Source of the DNA: Candidatus Methylomicrobium oryzae
GTDB lineage: Bacteria > Pseudomonadota > Gammaproteobacteria > Methylococcales > Methylomonadaceae
Assembly: GCF_016745425.1 (NCBI RefSeq)
Contig: NZ_JAERVK010000004.1
Span: forward strand, 62,001-126,000
Length of the DNA stretch: 64,000 bases
Direction: 5' to 3'
The stretch's first letter is position 1. The number at the start of each line of letters is the position of its first letter. Below are positions 25,574 to 35,793 of the stretch, piece by piece. Position numbers and translations under genes: made by a program. The notes below the pieces were generated by a model, which was given only the letters and a program-made list of their open reading frames with translations, was not told where the DNA came from and searched no databases.

Positions 25574-25837
25574 TTACAACGTCATCAGAATGTGGGGACT
25601 GCGGTTCAGGTCCAGGTAAATCGCATCCAGCTGTTCGCGGCTGTGCGCTTCGATCGTGACCGTGATTGCGGTATAGTTGCCGCCCTTGCTCGGGCGCGAG
25701 GAAACCGCGCCCTCGCCGATGTTCGGGCTGTGTCGGCGCACGATCTCCACCACGACCAGGTCGAGCTCCGGACTGGTCTTGCCCATCGCCTTGATCGCGA
25801 AGGTGCAGGGAAAGGTTAAGAGGGATTCTTCGTTCAT
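25574..25837 (-). CDS. ybeD: YbeD-type DUF493 protein
   Basis: An 87-residue protein of the DUF493/YbeD family, a small ferredoxin-like alpha/beta fold similar to regulatory ACT domains. The biochemical role is unknown. It begins MNEESLLTFPCTFAIKAMGK and has the typical core VVEIVRRHSP...GNYTAITVTIEA. It starts inside the end of dat (overlap 25834-25837) and lies before lipB, a conserved order. Link to lipoate metabolism rests on context only. Confidence 0.92.
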   Translation of the reverse strand: MNEESLLTFPCTFAIKAMGKTSPELDLVVVEIVRRHSPNIGEGAVSSRPSKGGNYTAITVTIEAHSREQLDAIYLDLNRSPHILMTL

Positions 25838-26676
25838 GAGACGGATTGTTTATAAGCCTGAAACAGACGGTTCACCTTTTGCCAGACGAGGCCGGGTTTA
25901 CCGCCGCCGACGGGCCGGCCGTCGAGTTCGACAACCGGTACGATTTCCCGGACCGAACTCGCGATCCATATTTCGTCGGCCTGTCTCAGATCGTCGGCCG
26001 CAATCAATTGTTCCCGGCATGAGATATGGCTCTCCCGGCAGATTTTCAAGATCACTTCGCGCGTGATGCCGGGCAAAATGTCGCGGCTCAGCGGCGGGGT
26101 AACCAATACGCCGTTCAGCACCGCAAAGACATTGCTTGAGGAACCTTCGGTCACGAAGCCGTTCTTGACCAGAACGGCTTCCGCTCCGCCGCACTCCGCC
26201 GCTTCCTGTCTGAGCAGGACATTGGCCAGCAGGGTGATCGCTTTGACATGGCAGTTATCCCAGCGGCTGTCTTCAAGGCAAACGGCCCTGATGCCGGTAT
26301 CGCGCTCCGGATAAGGAGGAATGGGCGAGCTCATCGCGAAAACGGTCGGAGGGACGTTTTCGGGAAACAGATGGTCCCGTTTCGGCGCGGCACCGCGGGT
26401 AATCTGCAGATAGACGTATTGGTCGGTTCCGTCCTCCAGAAGCGGGGCAAGAATGCCGCGCCATTCTTCCGGCGTGTGCGGATTATCGATCCGGACCGCA
26501 GCAAGGCTATTCTCCAGCCGAGCCAGGTGGGATTCGAATTCGAACAGCCGGCCGCGATAGGCGGGAATCACTTCATAGACCCCGTCGCCAAACAAAAAGC
26601 CGCGGTCCAGAACCGAGATATGGGCCTCTTCGACAGGTAAATAACGGCCGTTCAGATAAACGGGGTTATTGGCCAT
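25834..26676 (-). CDS. dat: D-amino acid aminotransferase (class IV)
   Basis: A 280-residue class IV PLP aminotransferase, which interconverts D-alanine and D-glutamate with their keto acids. The N-terminal ISVLDRGFLFGDGVYEVIPA is typical, the PLP lysine is in VKAITLLANVL, and EGSSSNVFAV binds the PLP phosphate. The frame is open to a TTG at 26688, but the ATG at 26676 begins at homology. It overlaps dacA by 11 bases and ybeD by 4. Its place directly behind the D,D-carboxypeptidase suggests it recycles or supplies D-amino acids for the wall. Branched-chain aminotransferase or ADC lyase are less likely relatives. Confidence 0.88.
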   Translation of the reverse strand: MANNPVYLNGRYLPVEEAHISVLDRGFLFGDGVYEVIPAYRGRLFEFESHLARLENSLAAVRIDNPHTPEEWRGILAPLLEDGTDQYVYLQITRGAAPKRDHLFPENVPPTVFAMSSPIPPYPERDTGIRAVCLEDSRWDNCHVKAITLLANVLLRQEAAECGGAEAVLVKNGFVTEGSSSNVFAVLNGVLVTPPLSRDILPGITREVILKICRESHISCREQLIAADDLRQADEIWIASSVREIVPVVELDGRPVGGGKPGLVWQKVNRLFQAYKQSVS

Positions 26677-27844
26677 CCGCTTTTGCAAACCGCATCAAAA
26701 TGCCGTCGAAAAGACGGCGGAACACGCTCCCCTCACCGACTGCCTTCAAGGCGATCAGATCTTTTTGGTCCACCACCTGATTCTTGTAGGTTACTTCGAC
26801 CGTACCGAACTTGTCGCCTTCCTTGAAAGGCGCCACAATCGGGGCATTGACGCGAATGGCCGTTTTCACGTCGCCCGCACTGCCGCGCGGCACCGTGACA
26901 TACAGACTTTCCGCAAGCCCCAAAGGCACGGTCTGAGTGTCGCCTTTCCAGGCTTTCGAATCGGATAGGGAAGTCTTGCCCTCGTAGAGACGAGGCGATT
27001 CGAAAAAGCGGAAGCCGTAGTTCAACAGATTCTGATTCTCGACGGCCCGGGCATTAACGCTTTTGGTCCCCATCACCACCGATATCAGGCGCATGTCGTT
27101 ACGGAGCGCGGAGGCGACCAAGCAATAACCTGCATCCTCCGTATGGCCGGTCTTGACGCCATCCACGGTACTGTCCCGTGACAACAGCAAATTGCGGTTA
27201 TGCTGAACGATATTGTTGTAGATAAATTCTTTTTGCGAAAACCAGGGATAGTACTGCGGAAATTCCTTGATCAACGCGGTCGTCAAAATCCCGAGATCGC
27301 GTGCCGAGGTGTAATGGTCTTCCACCGGCAAGCCGTCCGCATTCTTGAAATGCGTGTTCTTCATACCCAGCCGCGCAGCGTGCTGGTTCATCATGTCCGC
27401 GAAGGTGGCTTCGTCGCCGGCAATATGTTCGGCCAATGCCACGCTGGCATCGTTGCCGGACTGGATAATCACGCCTTTGAGCAGGTCTTCGATTCTGACC
27501 TGGGCGTTGACTTCGACGAACATCCGCGAACCCGAAGTGCCCCAGGCCTTCTTGCTGATCGTGGCGAGATCGTCCAGCTTCAAATGACCGTTCGCAAGTT
27601 CCTTGAACACCACATAGACAGTCATGATTTTGGTCAGGCTGGCCGGAGCGAGCCTCTCGTCGGCGTTATTTTCCACCAATACCTTGCCGGTCTGGAAGTC
27701 TTGCAGAATATACGCTTTCGCATCGATGGCCGGAGGCGCGGGCGTTTGTATCTCCAGCGATTCGGCATTTGCCTGCAGCGCGAGCGCGAGCAGTACGATC
27801 ATGAAAAAACCGGGAATCAGCTTTAATTTTCTCTTAAAAAACAT
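26666..27844 (-). CDS. dacA: D-alanyl-D-alanine carboxypeptidase (PBP5/6 type)
   Basis: A 392-residue periplasmic, membrane-attached penicillin-binding protein. It trims the terminal D-Ala of pentapeptides. The signal peptide (IPGFFMIVLLALALQANA) is followed by SLTKIMT (SxxK), SGNDAS (SxN) and KTGHT (KTG). The C-terminal beta domain and the amphipathic end (VFRRLFDGILMRF) fit PBP5-type membrane attachment. Length is near E. coli DacA (403). It is 34 bases behind rlpA and overlaps dat. Confidence 0.96.
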   Translation of the reverse strand: MFFKRKLKLIPGFFMIVLLALALQANAESLEIQTPAPPAIDAKAYILQDFQTGKVLVENNADERLAPASLTKIMTVYVVFKELANGHLKLDDLATISKKAWGTSGSRMFVEVNAQVRIEDLLKGVIIQSGNDASVALAEHIAGDEATFADMMNQHAARLGMKNTHFKNADGLPVEDHYTSARDLGILTTALIKEFPQYYPWFSQKEFIYNNIVQHNRNLLLSRDSTVDGVKTGHTEDAGYCLVASALRNDMRLISVVMGTKSVNARAVENQNLLNYGFRFFESPRLYEGKTSLSDSKAWKGDTQTVPLGLAESLYVTVPRGSAGDVKTAIRVNAPIVAPFKEGDKFGTVEVTYKNQVVDQKDLIALKAVGEGSVFRRLFDGILMRFAKADGQ

Positions 27845-27878
27845 TGCGCTACAAGACTAACTGAAAAGAACGTAAACG

Positions 27879-28754
27879 CTATTGTATCATGACGCTTTCG
27901 TTTGGGTCGTTTTCCGTCACGTATTGAGCCCCGGTGATGCCGAGCTTGGCCAACTGGACATTCAGCTTGTCCGCCTTGGATTGACTGTCGACCGGACCGA
28001 CCTGAACAGTATAGAGCGTGGATTTGTGATGCCGTGAAGCGAGCACTTTGGTTTTGGCCAGATGCTTGGCCGCAATTTTGTATTTCAGCTTGTGCGCCTG
28101 GCGGGCGCTCTTAAAAGTACCGACCTGCAGGTAGATGCCCTGCTTCCGCTGTTCTTTCGCAACTTCCCGCATTTTGCGGATCGCCTGCTTGTCCGAAATC
28201 GGCTTGATTTGGACCGGGGCGGTGCCGTTCATGTCAAGCTCTTGGGCAGCGGCATAGGATAAATCCAGCTCACGGTTGGCAACGAAAGGGCCGCGATCGT
28301 TAATCCGCACGATCACCTTGCGATTGTTTTCGAGGTTGGTCACCTCGGCATAAGAAGGAATCGGCAACGTTTTATGCGCGGCAGTCAGCGCATACATATC
28401 GAAGATTTCGCCGGTGGCGGTTTTTTTGCCGTGGAAGCGGGGACCGTACCAGGAAGCGATGCCCTGCTTGATGTAACGGGCGAGGCGCGGCAGCAGTGCT
28501 TCATCCTGCTCGGACTCCTGTCCGGCATCGGAAGAAGGGGTTTGGGATTTGCTGATGTTGAGTACGGTATGATGGCGGAATTGGTGGTTGGCGGTCAGGT
28601 GCCGCCTAGGTCGCTCTTCGGCCTGCGAGGCCGCCGCTTCAGCGGTAGTGTAGGGTACTGCGGTAATATCGGTAGCGAGTGAAGAGGTCTTGACTTGAGT
28701 CGCTGAGCAACTGCAAAGCACAGTAATAGAGAGAGCCGGTATGATTTTATTCAT
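27879..28754 (-). CDS. rlpA: RlpA-type septal lytic transglycosylase lipoprotein
   Basis: A 291-residue lipoprotein. The short signal ends at a lipobox-like VLCSC. The middle is the double-psi beta barrel of RlpA (KQGIASWYGPRFHGKKTATG, then INDRGPFVANRELDLSYAAA), with the catalytic-site residues kept. The last 75 residues are a SPOR domain (QGIYLQVGTFKSARQAHKLK...YTVQVGPV) that binds denuded glycan at the septum. It overlaps mltB by eight bases. In Pseudomonas RlpA cleaves naked glycan; the same is inferred here. Confidence 0.94.
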   Translation of the reverse strand: MNKIIPALSITVLCSCSATQVKTSSLATDITAVPYTTAEAAASQAEERPRRHLTANHQFRHHTVLNISKSQTPSSDAGQESEQDEALLPRLARYIKQGIASWYGPRFHGKKTATGEIFDMYALTAAHKTLPIPSYAEVTNLENNRKVIVRINDRGPFVANRELDLSYAAAQELDMNGTAPVQIKPISDKQAIRKMREVAKEQRKQGIYLQVGTFKSARQAHKLKYKIAAKHLAKTKVLASRHHKSTLYTVQVGPVDSQSKADKLNVQLAKLGITGAQYVTENDPNESVMIQ

Positions 28755-29718
28755 AGGGAGATGAGTTTTGATAATTTAAGAGGGCCTGGCTGAGCTGATA
28801 AACGGCCATGGCATAGAAGGAACTTTGGTTATAACGCTTGATAACCGAGAAATTGTCTAGAACAGCCCAAAGTTCGTCGCCATGTTCTTGCTCGAACGCC
28901 AGAAGTTTTACTTTACTTTCTAAAGGTAGCGGTCTTGAAAATTCAACACGGACCGATTCTAACTCATCAATTCTTAAATCTCTATTAATTTTGTCGCTTA
29001 ATAATGCTTTGTAATCCTCATTTTTGGCAAAAACCCGCACCGCAGCCGGCTGATTCCTGACCCATCCATGGGCCCTGAAATAGTTGGCAATACTGGCGAT
29101 CGCGTCTTTCGGGTCGCGCCATAAATCGCGTTTGCCGTCCTGGTCGAAATCGGTCGCAAAAGCACGGAAACTGCTCGGCATGAATTGCGGCATTCCCATC
29201 GCACCGGCGTACGAACCGGCCGGCCGCAATGGACTGACTTTCTCTTCACGGCACAAAAGCAGAAACTGCTCCAGCTCTTTGCTGAAGAAAGGGCTGCGCG
29301 GCGGATACGCGAAAGCGAGCGTCGACAACGCATCGATGACTCGGTAATAGCCGGTACGGCGGCCGTACAGCGTTTCCACGCCGAGTACCGCGACGATGAT
29401 TTCCGGCGGCACCCCGTATTGCTCCGAAACCTGCTTCAGCGTATCCGCATGAAGGCGCCAGAACGCCGCGCCTTCCTTGATGCGGGCATCGGTCAGGAAA
29501 ATTTTCCGGTATTTGTGCCAAGGCATCCCCTCCGCCGGGGACGCGATTTTCTTCAGCACATCGTCCTTGATTTTGACTTGGGCGAACACATCCTCCAGTT
29601 CGTCTTCGGAAAACTGATGCTTGGCGACCATGGCCTCGATGAAGGCGCTTTTCTCGCGCTGCCCCGCACAGGAGGCGAGCGCAACCAGGGAACAAAACAG
29701 AGCGGCGCGAACAGGCAT
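28747..29718 (-). CDS. mltB: Lytic murein transglycosylase B
   Basis: A 323-residue outer-membrane lipoprotein. The lipobox is in VALASCAG. The catalytic Glu is in VLGVETLYGRRTGYY. AGAMGMPQFMPSSF and DLWRDPKDAIASIANYFRAH are MltB family motifs. It cleaves the MurNAc-GlcNAc bond to give 1,6-anhydro-MurNAc. It is 11 bases downstream of rodA and overlaps rlpA, so elongasome and wall turnover enzymes are co-expressed. Confidence 0.95.
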   Translation of the reverse strand: MPVRAALFCSLVALASCAGQREKSAFIEAMVAKHQFSEDELEDVFAQVKIKDDVLKKIASPAEGMPWHKYRKIFLTDARIKEGAAFWRLHADTLKQVSEQYGVPPEIIVAVLGVETLYGRRTGYYRVIDALSTLAFAYPPRSPFFSKELEQFLLLCREEKVSPLRPAGSYAGAMGMPQFMPSSFRAFATDFDQDGKRDLWRDPKDAIASIANYFRAHGWVRNQPAAVRVFAKNEDYKALLSDKINRDLRIDELESVRVEFSRPLPLESKVKLLAFEQEHGDELWAVLDNFSVIKRYNQSSFYAMAVYQLSQALLNYQNSSPYE

Positions 29719-29729
29719 GGACAGGCTCC

Positions 29730-30860
29730 TTAACCAATCGAAAATTTTTGATGCGTGTGGATCGACATCAGAATGCCGAAACCGGCGAGCAGCGTGACGA
29801 TCGAGGTGCCGCCGTAGCTGATCAAGGGCAGCGGCACGCCGACGACCGGAAGAATCCCGATCACCATGCCGATGTTCACGAACACATAGACAAAAAAAGT
29901 AAAGGCCAGCGCGCTGGCCAGCAGACGGTTATAACTGTCCCGCGCCTGCGAGGCGATATACAGGCTGCGCGCGATAATCAGCAAATATAGGGCCAACAGC
30001 GCGATGCAGCCGAACAGCCCGAACTCTTCTGCGAACACCGCAAAAATGAAGTCGGTCGAGCTTTCGGGCAGAAATTCGAGCTCGGACTGCGTACTGCCGA
30101 GCCAGCCTTTGCCGTAAATGCCGCCGGAACCGATCGCGATCTTCGACTGGATGATATGGTAGCCCCGTCCCAGGGGATCGGCTTCAGGACTCAGGAAAGT
30201 CCGCACCCGGTCGCGCTGATAGTCGTGCATCAGGTGCCAGATGACTGGCGTGGACGCGCCGACCAGCCCGATGATCGCCCCGAGAAACCAGTAGGAAAGG
30301 CCGGCAAAGAACAATACCGCCGCGCCGGCAGAAGCGACCAGCAGCGCGGTCCCGAGATCGGGTTGTTTGGCGATCAGCAAAGTCGGCAGGATAATCAGAA
30401 AACCGGCAATCCCCAGTTGTTTCGGCTTCGGCGGCAGATGGTGCTCGGCCAGATACCAGGCAATCATCATCGGAGTGGTGATCTTGATCATTTCGGACGG
30501 TTGGAAACGGAAAAAGCCGAGATCGAGCCAGCGTTGCGCACCTTTCCCGATCTGCCCCATGATCAGCACTGCAATCAACAAAAAAATACCGATCCCGAAC
30601 AGAGTAGCCGAATAGCGTTTGAACTGGATCGGATTGACCTGCGCCAACACGATCATCAAAAAAAACGCGAGCCCGACACGCGCCGCCTGGCGCAGCAAGA
30701 CTCCGAAATCCTGGCCGCCCGAACTATAAAGGATCACAAAGCTCAACAGCGCGGTCAGAAACAGGCAAAGAAACAACGGAATATCGATGTGCATCCGGCG
30801 CAGCAATTTGCCGATCACCGACGGCGGATGAAAATGTTCGCGCCGAGTCTCAGTTTTCAT
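29730..30860 (-). CDS. mrdB: Rod-shape SEDS peptidoglycan glycosyltransferase RodA
   Basis: A 376-residue polytopic SEDS protein with about ten helices. RodA polymerises lipid II glycan chains in the elongasome, together with PBP2. It has the family motifs QRWLDLGFFRFQPSEMIKI, KQPDLGTALLV and, near the end, GVPLPLISYGGTSIVT. Its start lies 11 bases inside the end of mrdA, a coupling that ensures equal synthesis of the pair. Confidence 0.97.
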   Translation of the reverse strand: MKTETRREHFHPPSVIGKLLRRMHIDIPLFLCLFLTALLSFVILYSSGGQDFGVLLRQAARVGLAFFLMIVLAQVNPIQFKRYSATLFGIGIFLLIAVLIMGQIGKGAQRWLDLGFFRFQPSEMIKITTPMMIAWYLAEHHLPPKPKQLGIAGFLIILPTLLIAKQPDLGTALLVASAGAAVLFFAGLSYWFLGAIIGLVGASTPVIWHLMHDYQRDRVRTFLSPEADPLGRGYHIIQSKIAIGSGGIYGKGWLGSTQSELEFLPESSTDFIFAVFAEEFGLFGCIALLALYLLIIARSLYIASQARDSYNRLLASALAFTFFVYVFVNIGMVIGILPVVGVPLPLISYGGTSIVTLLAGFGILMSIHTHQKFSIG

Positions 30861-32694
30861 GAAGATTTTGTAAATATTGCTTGATCACTTTGCCGGCAAT
30901 CGGCGCCGCCACCGAACCGCCGTGCCCGCCATGCTCGACGACGACCGCAACCGCGATTTTCGGGTCGTCGGCCGGAGCGAAGGCCACAAACAGCGCATTA
31001 TCGCGCAATTTGAAGTCGATTTCGCTCTCGTTGTATTTGGCGCCCTGCTTGATCCCGAACACCTGGGCCGTGCCGGTCTTGCCCGCAATCTGGTAAGGAA
31101 TGCCGTAGCCGATTCGTTTCGCCGTGCCGGAAGCGCTGTGTACGACGTTGATCATGCCGGCCACGATCGGATCGAGATTCTGCGCTTTCAACGGGATGAT
31201 TTCAGCGGGCTTTTCCGGACTCTTCTGGACGCCCTGGGCTGTAACGATTTTATTGACCAGGAACGGCGTGACGATCTGGCCGTGATTCGCCAATGTCGCA
31301 GTCGCCCGCGCCAGCTGCAAGGGCGTGACCTGATGATAGCCCTGGCCGATCCCGGTAATCAGCGTTTCCCCCTCATACCACCGCTGTTTTTTCTTCGCCT
31401 GTTTCCAGGCAGGCGACGGCAGCAACCCCGCCAACTCGCCGTAAAGATCGATGCCCGTTTTCTCGCCGAAACCGAATTGCTGCAGAAAGTCGTGCATCTT
31501 TTGAATGCCGAGCATTTGCGCCAGGCGGTAAAAATACACGTCACAGGATTCGGTGATCGCCCTGATCATGTCGACCGTGCCGTGGCCGCCCTTGCGCCAG
31601 TCGCGGTAGCGGTGATCGACGCCGGGCAAGGTGTAATATCCCGGACAATACAAACCTTGCGGTGCGCGGATCTTGTCGTACTCCAGCCCCGCCAGCGCGA
31701 TGAACGGTTTGATCGTTGATCCGGGAGGATAGAGGCCGCGCAATGCACGGTTGTACAGCGGCTGGTTTTCCGATTCGTTCAATGCCTTATAATCTTCGGA
31801 TGGAATGCCGACCACAAAAGGATTCGGATCGAACCCCGGGCGGCTCACAAACACCAGAACACCGCCGGTCTTCACATCGATCGCGACCACCGCACCATTA
31901 TAAAAGTCGAGCGCGTCATAAGCCGTCTTTTGCAGATCGATATCGAGCGTCAGGTAAAGGTTCGCGCCGGGCACCGGTTTGACTTCGTTCAATGTATTCA
32001 GCGAACGGCCCTGCACGTTCGTTTCGATTTCGGCATAACCGGCCTTGCCGTGCAGTTGCGTTTCGTAAGTCCGTTCGATGCCCAGCTTGCCGATATGGTT
32101 GGTGCCTTGATATTCGGGCATCGGCAACTCCTTCAACTCGGTTTCGTTGATGCGCCCGACGTAACCGACCACATGCGAGGCAAGCTCGTAATAAGGATAG
32201 TGGCGCACCTGGCGCGTCTTGATTTCGACGCCCGGAAAAAAAGGCATCGATACCGCGAACTTCGCAAGTTCCTCGTCGGTCAGCGAGGGCAGCAATACCA
32301 CGCTGTTGAAGCGCTTTTCGCGTTTGCGCTGCTTGTGGAACTGTTCGACTTTCTCGTCCGGCAGATCGAACAACTCCTGCAGCCTTCTCAACGTATCCTC
32401 CATGTCGCGGATCTGTTCGGGGATCAGTTCGAGGCTGTACGACGGCGTATTTTCGGCCAGAACCTTGCCGTTGCGGTCGTAGATGATCCCCCGGGTCGGC
32501 GGTACCGGCGTCAGCTTGACGCTGTTTTCTTTCGCCAGCATCGCATAATGCTCGTGACCGACGATCTGCAGATACATCAGGCGCACGACCAGCCCCGCGC
32601 TCATCAGTCCGATAAAGATCAGGGCAACATAGATGCGGCGCAGAAACAGGCGATTCTCGGCCAGGTCGTTTTTGATCGAAAACACGCGGTCCAT
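30850..32694 (-). CDS. mrdA: Penicillin-binding protein 2
   Basis: A 614-residue class B penicillin-binding protein, the elongation-specific transpeptidase. One N-terminal membrane helix (IYVALIFIGLMSAGLVVRLM) is followed by the pedestal domain. The transpeptidase has YPPGSTIKPF (SxxK Ser), the SCDVYFY region (SxN-type) and GKTGTAQVF (KTG). Length is normal. It sits between mreD (13 bases upstream) and mrdB (overlap). Confidence 0.97.
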   Translation of the reverse strand: MDRVFSIKNDLAENRLFLRRIYVALIFIGLMSAGLVVRLMYLQIVGHEHYAMLAKENSVKLTPVPPTRGIIYDRNGKVLAENTPSYSLELIPEQIRDMEDTLRRLQELFDLPDEKVEQFHKQRKREKRFNSVVLLPSLTDEELAKFAVSMPFFPGVEIKTRQVRHYPYYELASHVVGYVGRINETELKELPMPEYQGTNHIGKLGIERTYETQLHGKAGYAEIETNVQGRSLNTLNEVKPVPGANLYLTLDIDLQKTAYDALDFYNGAVVAIDVKTGGVLVFVSRPGFDPNPFVVGIPSEDYKALNESENQPLYNRALRGLYPPGSTIKPFIALAGLEYDKIRAPQGLYCPGYYTLPGVDHRYRDWRKGGHGTVDMIRAITESCDVYFYRLAQMLGIQKMHDFLQQFGFGEKTGIDLYGELAGLLPSPAWKQAKKKQRWYEGETLITGIGQGYHQVTPLQLARATATLANHGQIVTPFLVNKIVTAQGVQKSPEKPAEIIPLKAQNLDPIVAGMINVVHSASGTAKRIGYGIPYQIAGKTGTAQVFGIKQGAKYNESEIDFKLRDNALFVAFAPADDPKIAVAVVVEHGGHGGSVAAPIAGKVIKQYLQNLHEN

Positions 32695-32707
32695 GATCCG
32701 GCCCGGA

Positions 32708-33196
32708 TTATTTGACGCGTTTCGCCAGACGGACGAAGCGCAACGTCGTATACACCAGCGGCCAACACAACGTACCGGTCAGGACCGGCACCCAGAAAGT
32801 CGCATGCAATTGCGCCGGATGCTGCGCGTTCTTAATGAAAAACAACAACAGCTGCGATAACAGCAGGCAGAAAAAAATGAACAGAGCCTGCTGTGCCAGC
32901 GGAAACAGGCGCAAGCGTTTGTGCAGCTTCAGGCAAAGAAAGATCACCAGCGAATAGGCCAGTGCATACTGGCCGAACAACCGGCCGAATAACATATCGG
33001 TCAACAGCCCGAACGACCAGGCATAAAAAATGCCCACCCTTTCCGGTACCGCCAGCGACCAGTAAATCAGGCTCAACAACACCCAGTCCGGATTCAGAAA
33101 CGCCCAATCGCCGGGCAGTGGCACGATTCTGAGGGCCATCGCCAATCCTAGGGTGATCACGATACGCCCCCAGGCGTACTTGTTATTCAAGAGCAT
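32708..33196 (-). CDS. mreD: Rod shape-determining protein MreD
   Basis: A 162-residue integral membrane protein with five or six hydrophobic helices. It connects the MreC periplasmic scaffold with MreB and PBP2/RodA. Sequence conservation in this family is low. The assignment relies on the pattern MALRIVPLPGDWAFLNPDWV, the later FGLLTDMLFGRLFG motif, and its place between mreC (14-base overlap) and mrdA. Confidence 0.93.
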   Translation of the reverse strand: MLLNNKYAWGRIVITLGLAMALRIVPLPGDWAFLNPDWVLLSLIYWSLAVPERVGIFYAWSFGLLTDMLFGRLFGQYALAYSLVIFLCLKLHKRLRLFPLAQQALFIFFCLLLSQLLLFFIKNAQHPAQLHATFWVPVLTGTLCWPLVYTTLRFVRLAKRVK

Positions 33197-34070
33197 CTTC
33201 GAGCACCTGGTTCTGTTCGGCGGCCTGCTTGGAGACCAAAGGAATCGGAGTCGAATTGCTCCACACGATCATCAATTCGCGGCTGCGGTCCAGAAACGCC
33301 TTGGGCGTGGCGGTCACGGTCGCGAACGGCTTGTCCGACTCCGACGTGAATTTATCGACGACCGCAACCGGATAGCCTTGCGGAAACACGCCGCCGAGCC
33401 CGGAAGTGATCAACAAGTCGCCGGGCTTGATGTCGGCGTCATTCGGCAGGAACGGCAAGACCAAGCGATTGGTCTGACCGCTGCCGACCGCAATCGTCAG
33501 CAGCCCGTTCCGGTTGACCTGAACAGGAATCGCATGATTCGGGTCGGTAATCAGCATCACTTCCGATGTCATCGGGAAAGACCGGATCACCTGCCCCACC
33601 ACGCCGTTTTCGTCCATGACCGGCTGCTGGGGATGCACTCCGAAACGGGTACCCTTGTTCACGACCACGACATGCTCGTAAGGGGCCATTTTGATCGACA
33701 ACAGTTCCGCGATCATCACCTGCTCGCCGAGCTTGAACGAGTTTTCAAGCAGCGCGCGCAGGCGAATGTTTTCCTTTTCGAGCGCATCAAGTTTCAGCAG
33801 CCGGGTTTGCTGCATCAAATGGTCTTCCCGCAAGCGCTCGTTTTCTTTTTTCAGAGCCGCGTACGAACTGACCGAATCGGCGGTATGCCGGAACACGGTG
33901 GTAGGCATGTCGACCAGGTATTTGATCGGGTCGGTCAGCAGCGAAAGCGTGGTGCGGAGAGATTCCAGGTGCCGGGTTTTCTGATCGACGAACAGCAGCG
34001 CAATCGAGGCGAGAACGGCGATCAGCAAGCGGGTATTGATCGATGGGCCGGTGGCGAATAACAGTTTGAT
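33183..34070 (-). CDS. mreC: Rod shape-determining protein MreC, probable ATC start
   Basis: A periplasmic scaffold of the elongasome. It has a single N-terminal helix (LLIAVLASIALLFV), a coiled coil (KKENERLREDHLMQQTRLLK) and the two-barrel core (NKGTRFGVHPQQPVMDENGV, then DLLITSGLGGVFPQGYPVA). The first standard start in frame is TTG at 34028, exactly at the beginning of the membrane helix and without a ribosome site. Upstream, the frame continues as IKLLFATGPSINTR, which looks like a normal MreC N-terminus, from an ATC codon at 34070. AGAGGA lies eight bases before that ATC. I therefore call 295 residues with an ATC start. A sequence error (ATG read as ATC) is the main alternative. It overlaps mreD by 14 bases. 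Confidence 0.85.
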   Translation of the reverse strand: MKLLFATGPSINTRLLIAVLASIALLFVDQKTRHLESLRTTLSLLTDPIKYLVDMPTTVFRHTADSVSSYAALKKENERLREDHLMQQTRLLKLDALEKENIRLRALLENSFKLGEQVMIAELLSIKMAPYEHVVVVNKGTRFGVHPQQPVMDENGVVGQVIRSFPMTSEVMLITDPNHAIPVQVNRNGLLTIAVGSGQTNRLVLPFLPNDADIKPGDLLITSGLGGVFPQGYPVAVVDKFTSESDKPFATVTATPKAFLDRSRELMIVWSNSTPIPLVSKQAAEQNQVLEDALE

Positions 34071-34213
34071 GGCAAAATTCCTCTGCGATTGGCTCCGGCC
34101 GCGGCAAGCCGACCGGCGACCGTGAGCAATCTTAACGAACTAAACAAACAGCGAATTGAAACCGGCCGCCCGCACCGCGATCCGCAACCCCGGACAGGAG
34201 TAAAGAAGCCCGG

Positions 34214-35413
<1,200 letters not shown>

Positions 35414-35491
35414 CTATGGCAAGACGCTGAATTCATCCGCACCACTGCGTCTATCCGGCCGCGATTTTAAATTTTCTGAGGGAGTCATTCA

Positions 35492-35779
35492 ATGTCGTTA
35501 ACGGCAGACGAAGTAAAAAAAATTGCGCATTTGGCGCGTCTTGGAATCGACGAACAGGATGTGCCGCATTATGCGGAAGATTTGTCCGGCATGCTGGAAC
35601 TGATGGCTGCGATGGGCGCCGTCGACAGCGAAAATGTGCCGCCGATGGCGCATCCGCTGGATCTGCACCAACGGCTCAGAAACGATAGGGTGACCGAACG
35701 GAACGAGCGCGAAAAATTTCAGGCGATTGCGCCGCAAGTCGAGGCCGGACTGTATCTGGTCCCGAAAGTGATTGAATAA
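35492..35779 (+). CDS. gatC: Asp/Glu-tRNA amidotransferase subunit C
   Basis: A 95-residue GatC, the small clamp of the GatCAB amidotransferase. It starts [20 protein letters not shown] and contains the conserved [12 protein letters not shown] and the LYLVPKVIE end. It is followed by gatA after 14 bases and gatB, the standard order. The complex amidates mischarged Asp-tRNA(Asn) or Glu-tRNA(Gln). A glnS gene at the window end suggests the Asn route is the main need here. Confidence 0.96.
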   Translation: MSLTADEVKKIAHLARLGIDEQDVPHYAEDLSGMLELMAAMGAVDSENVPPMAHPLDLHQRLRNDRVTERNEREKFQAIAPQVEAGLYLVPKVIE

Positions 35780-35793
35780 AGGATAAACCGGGA

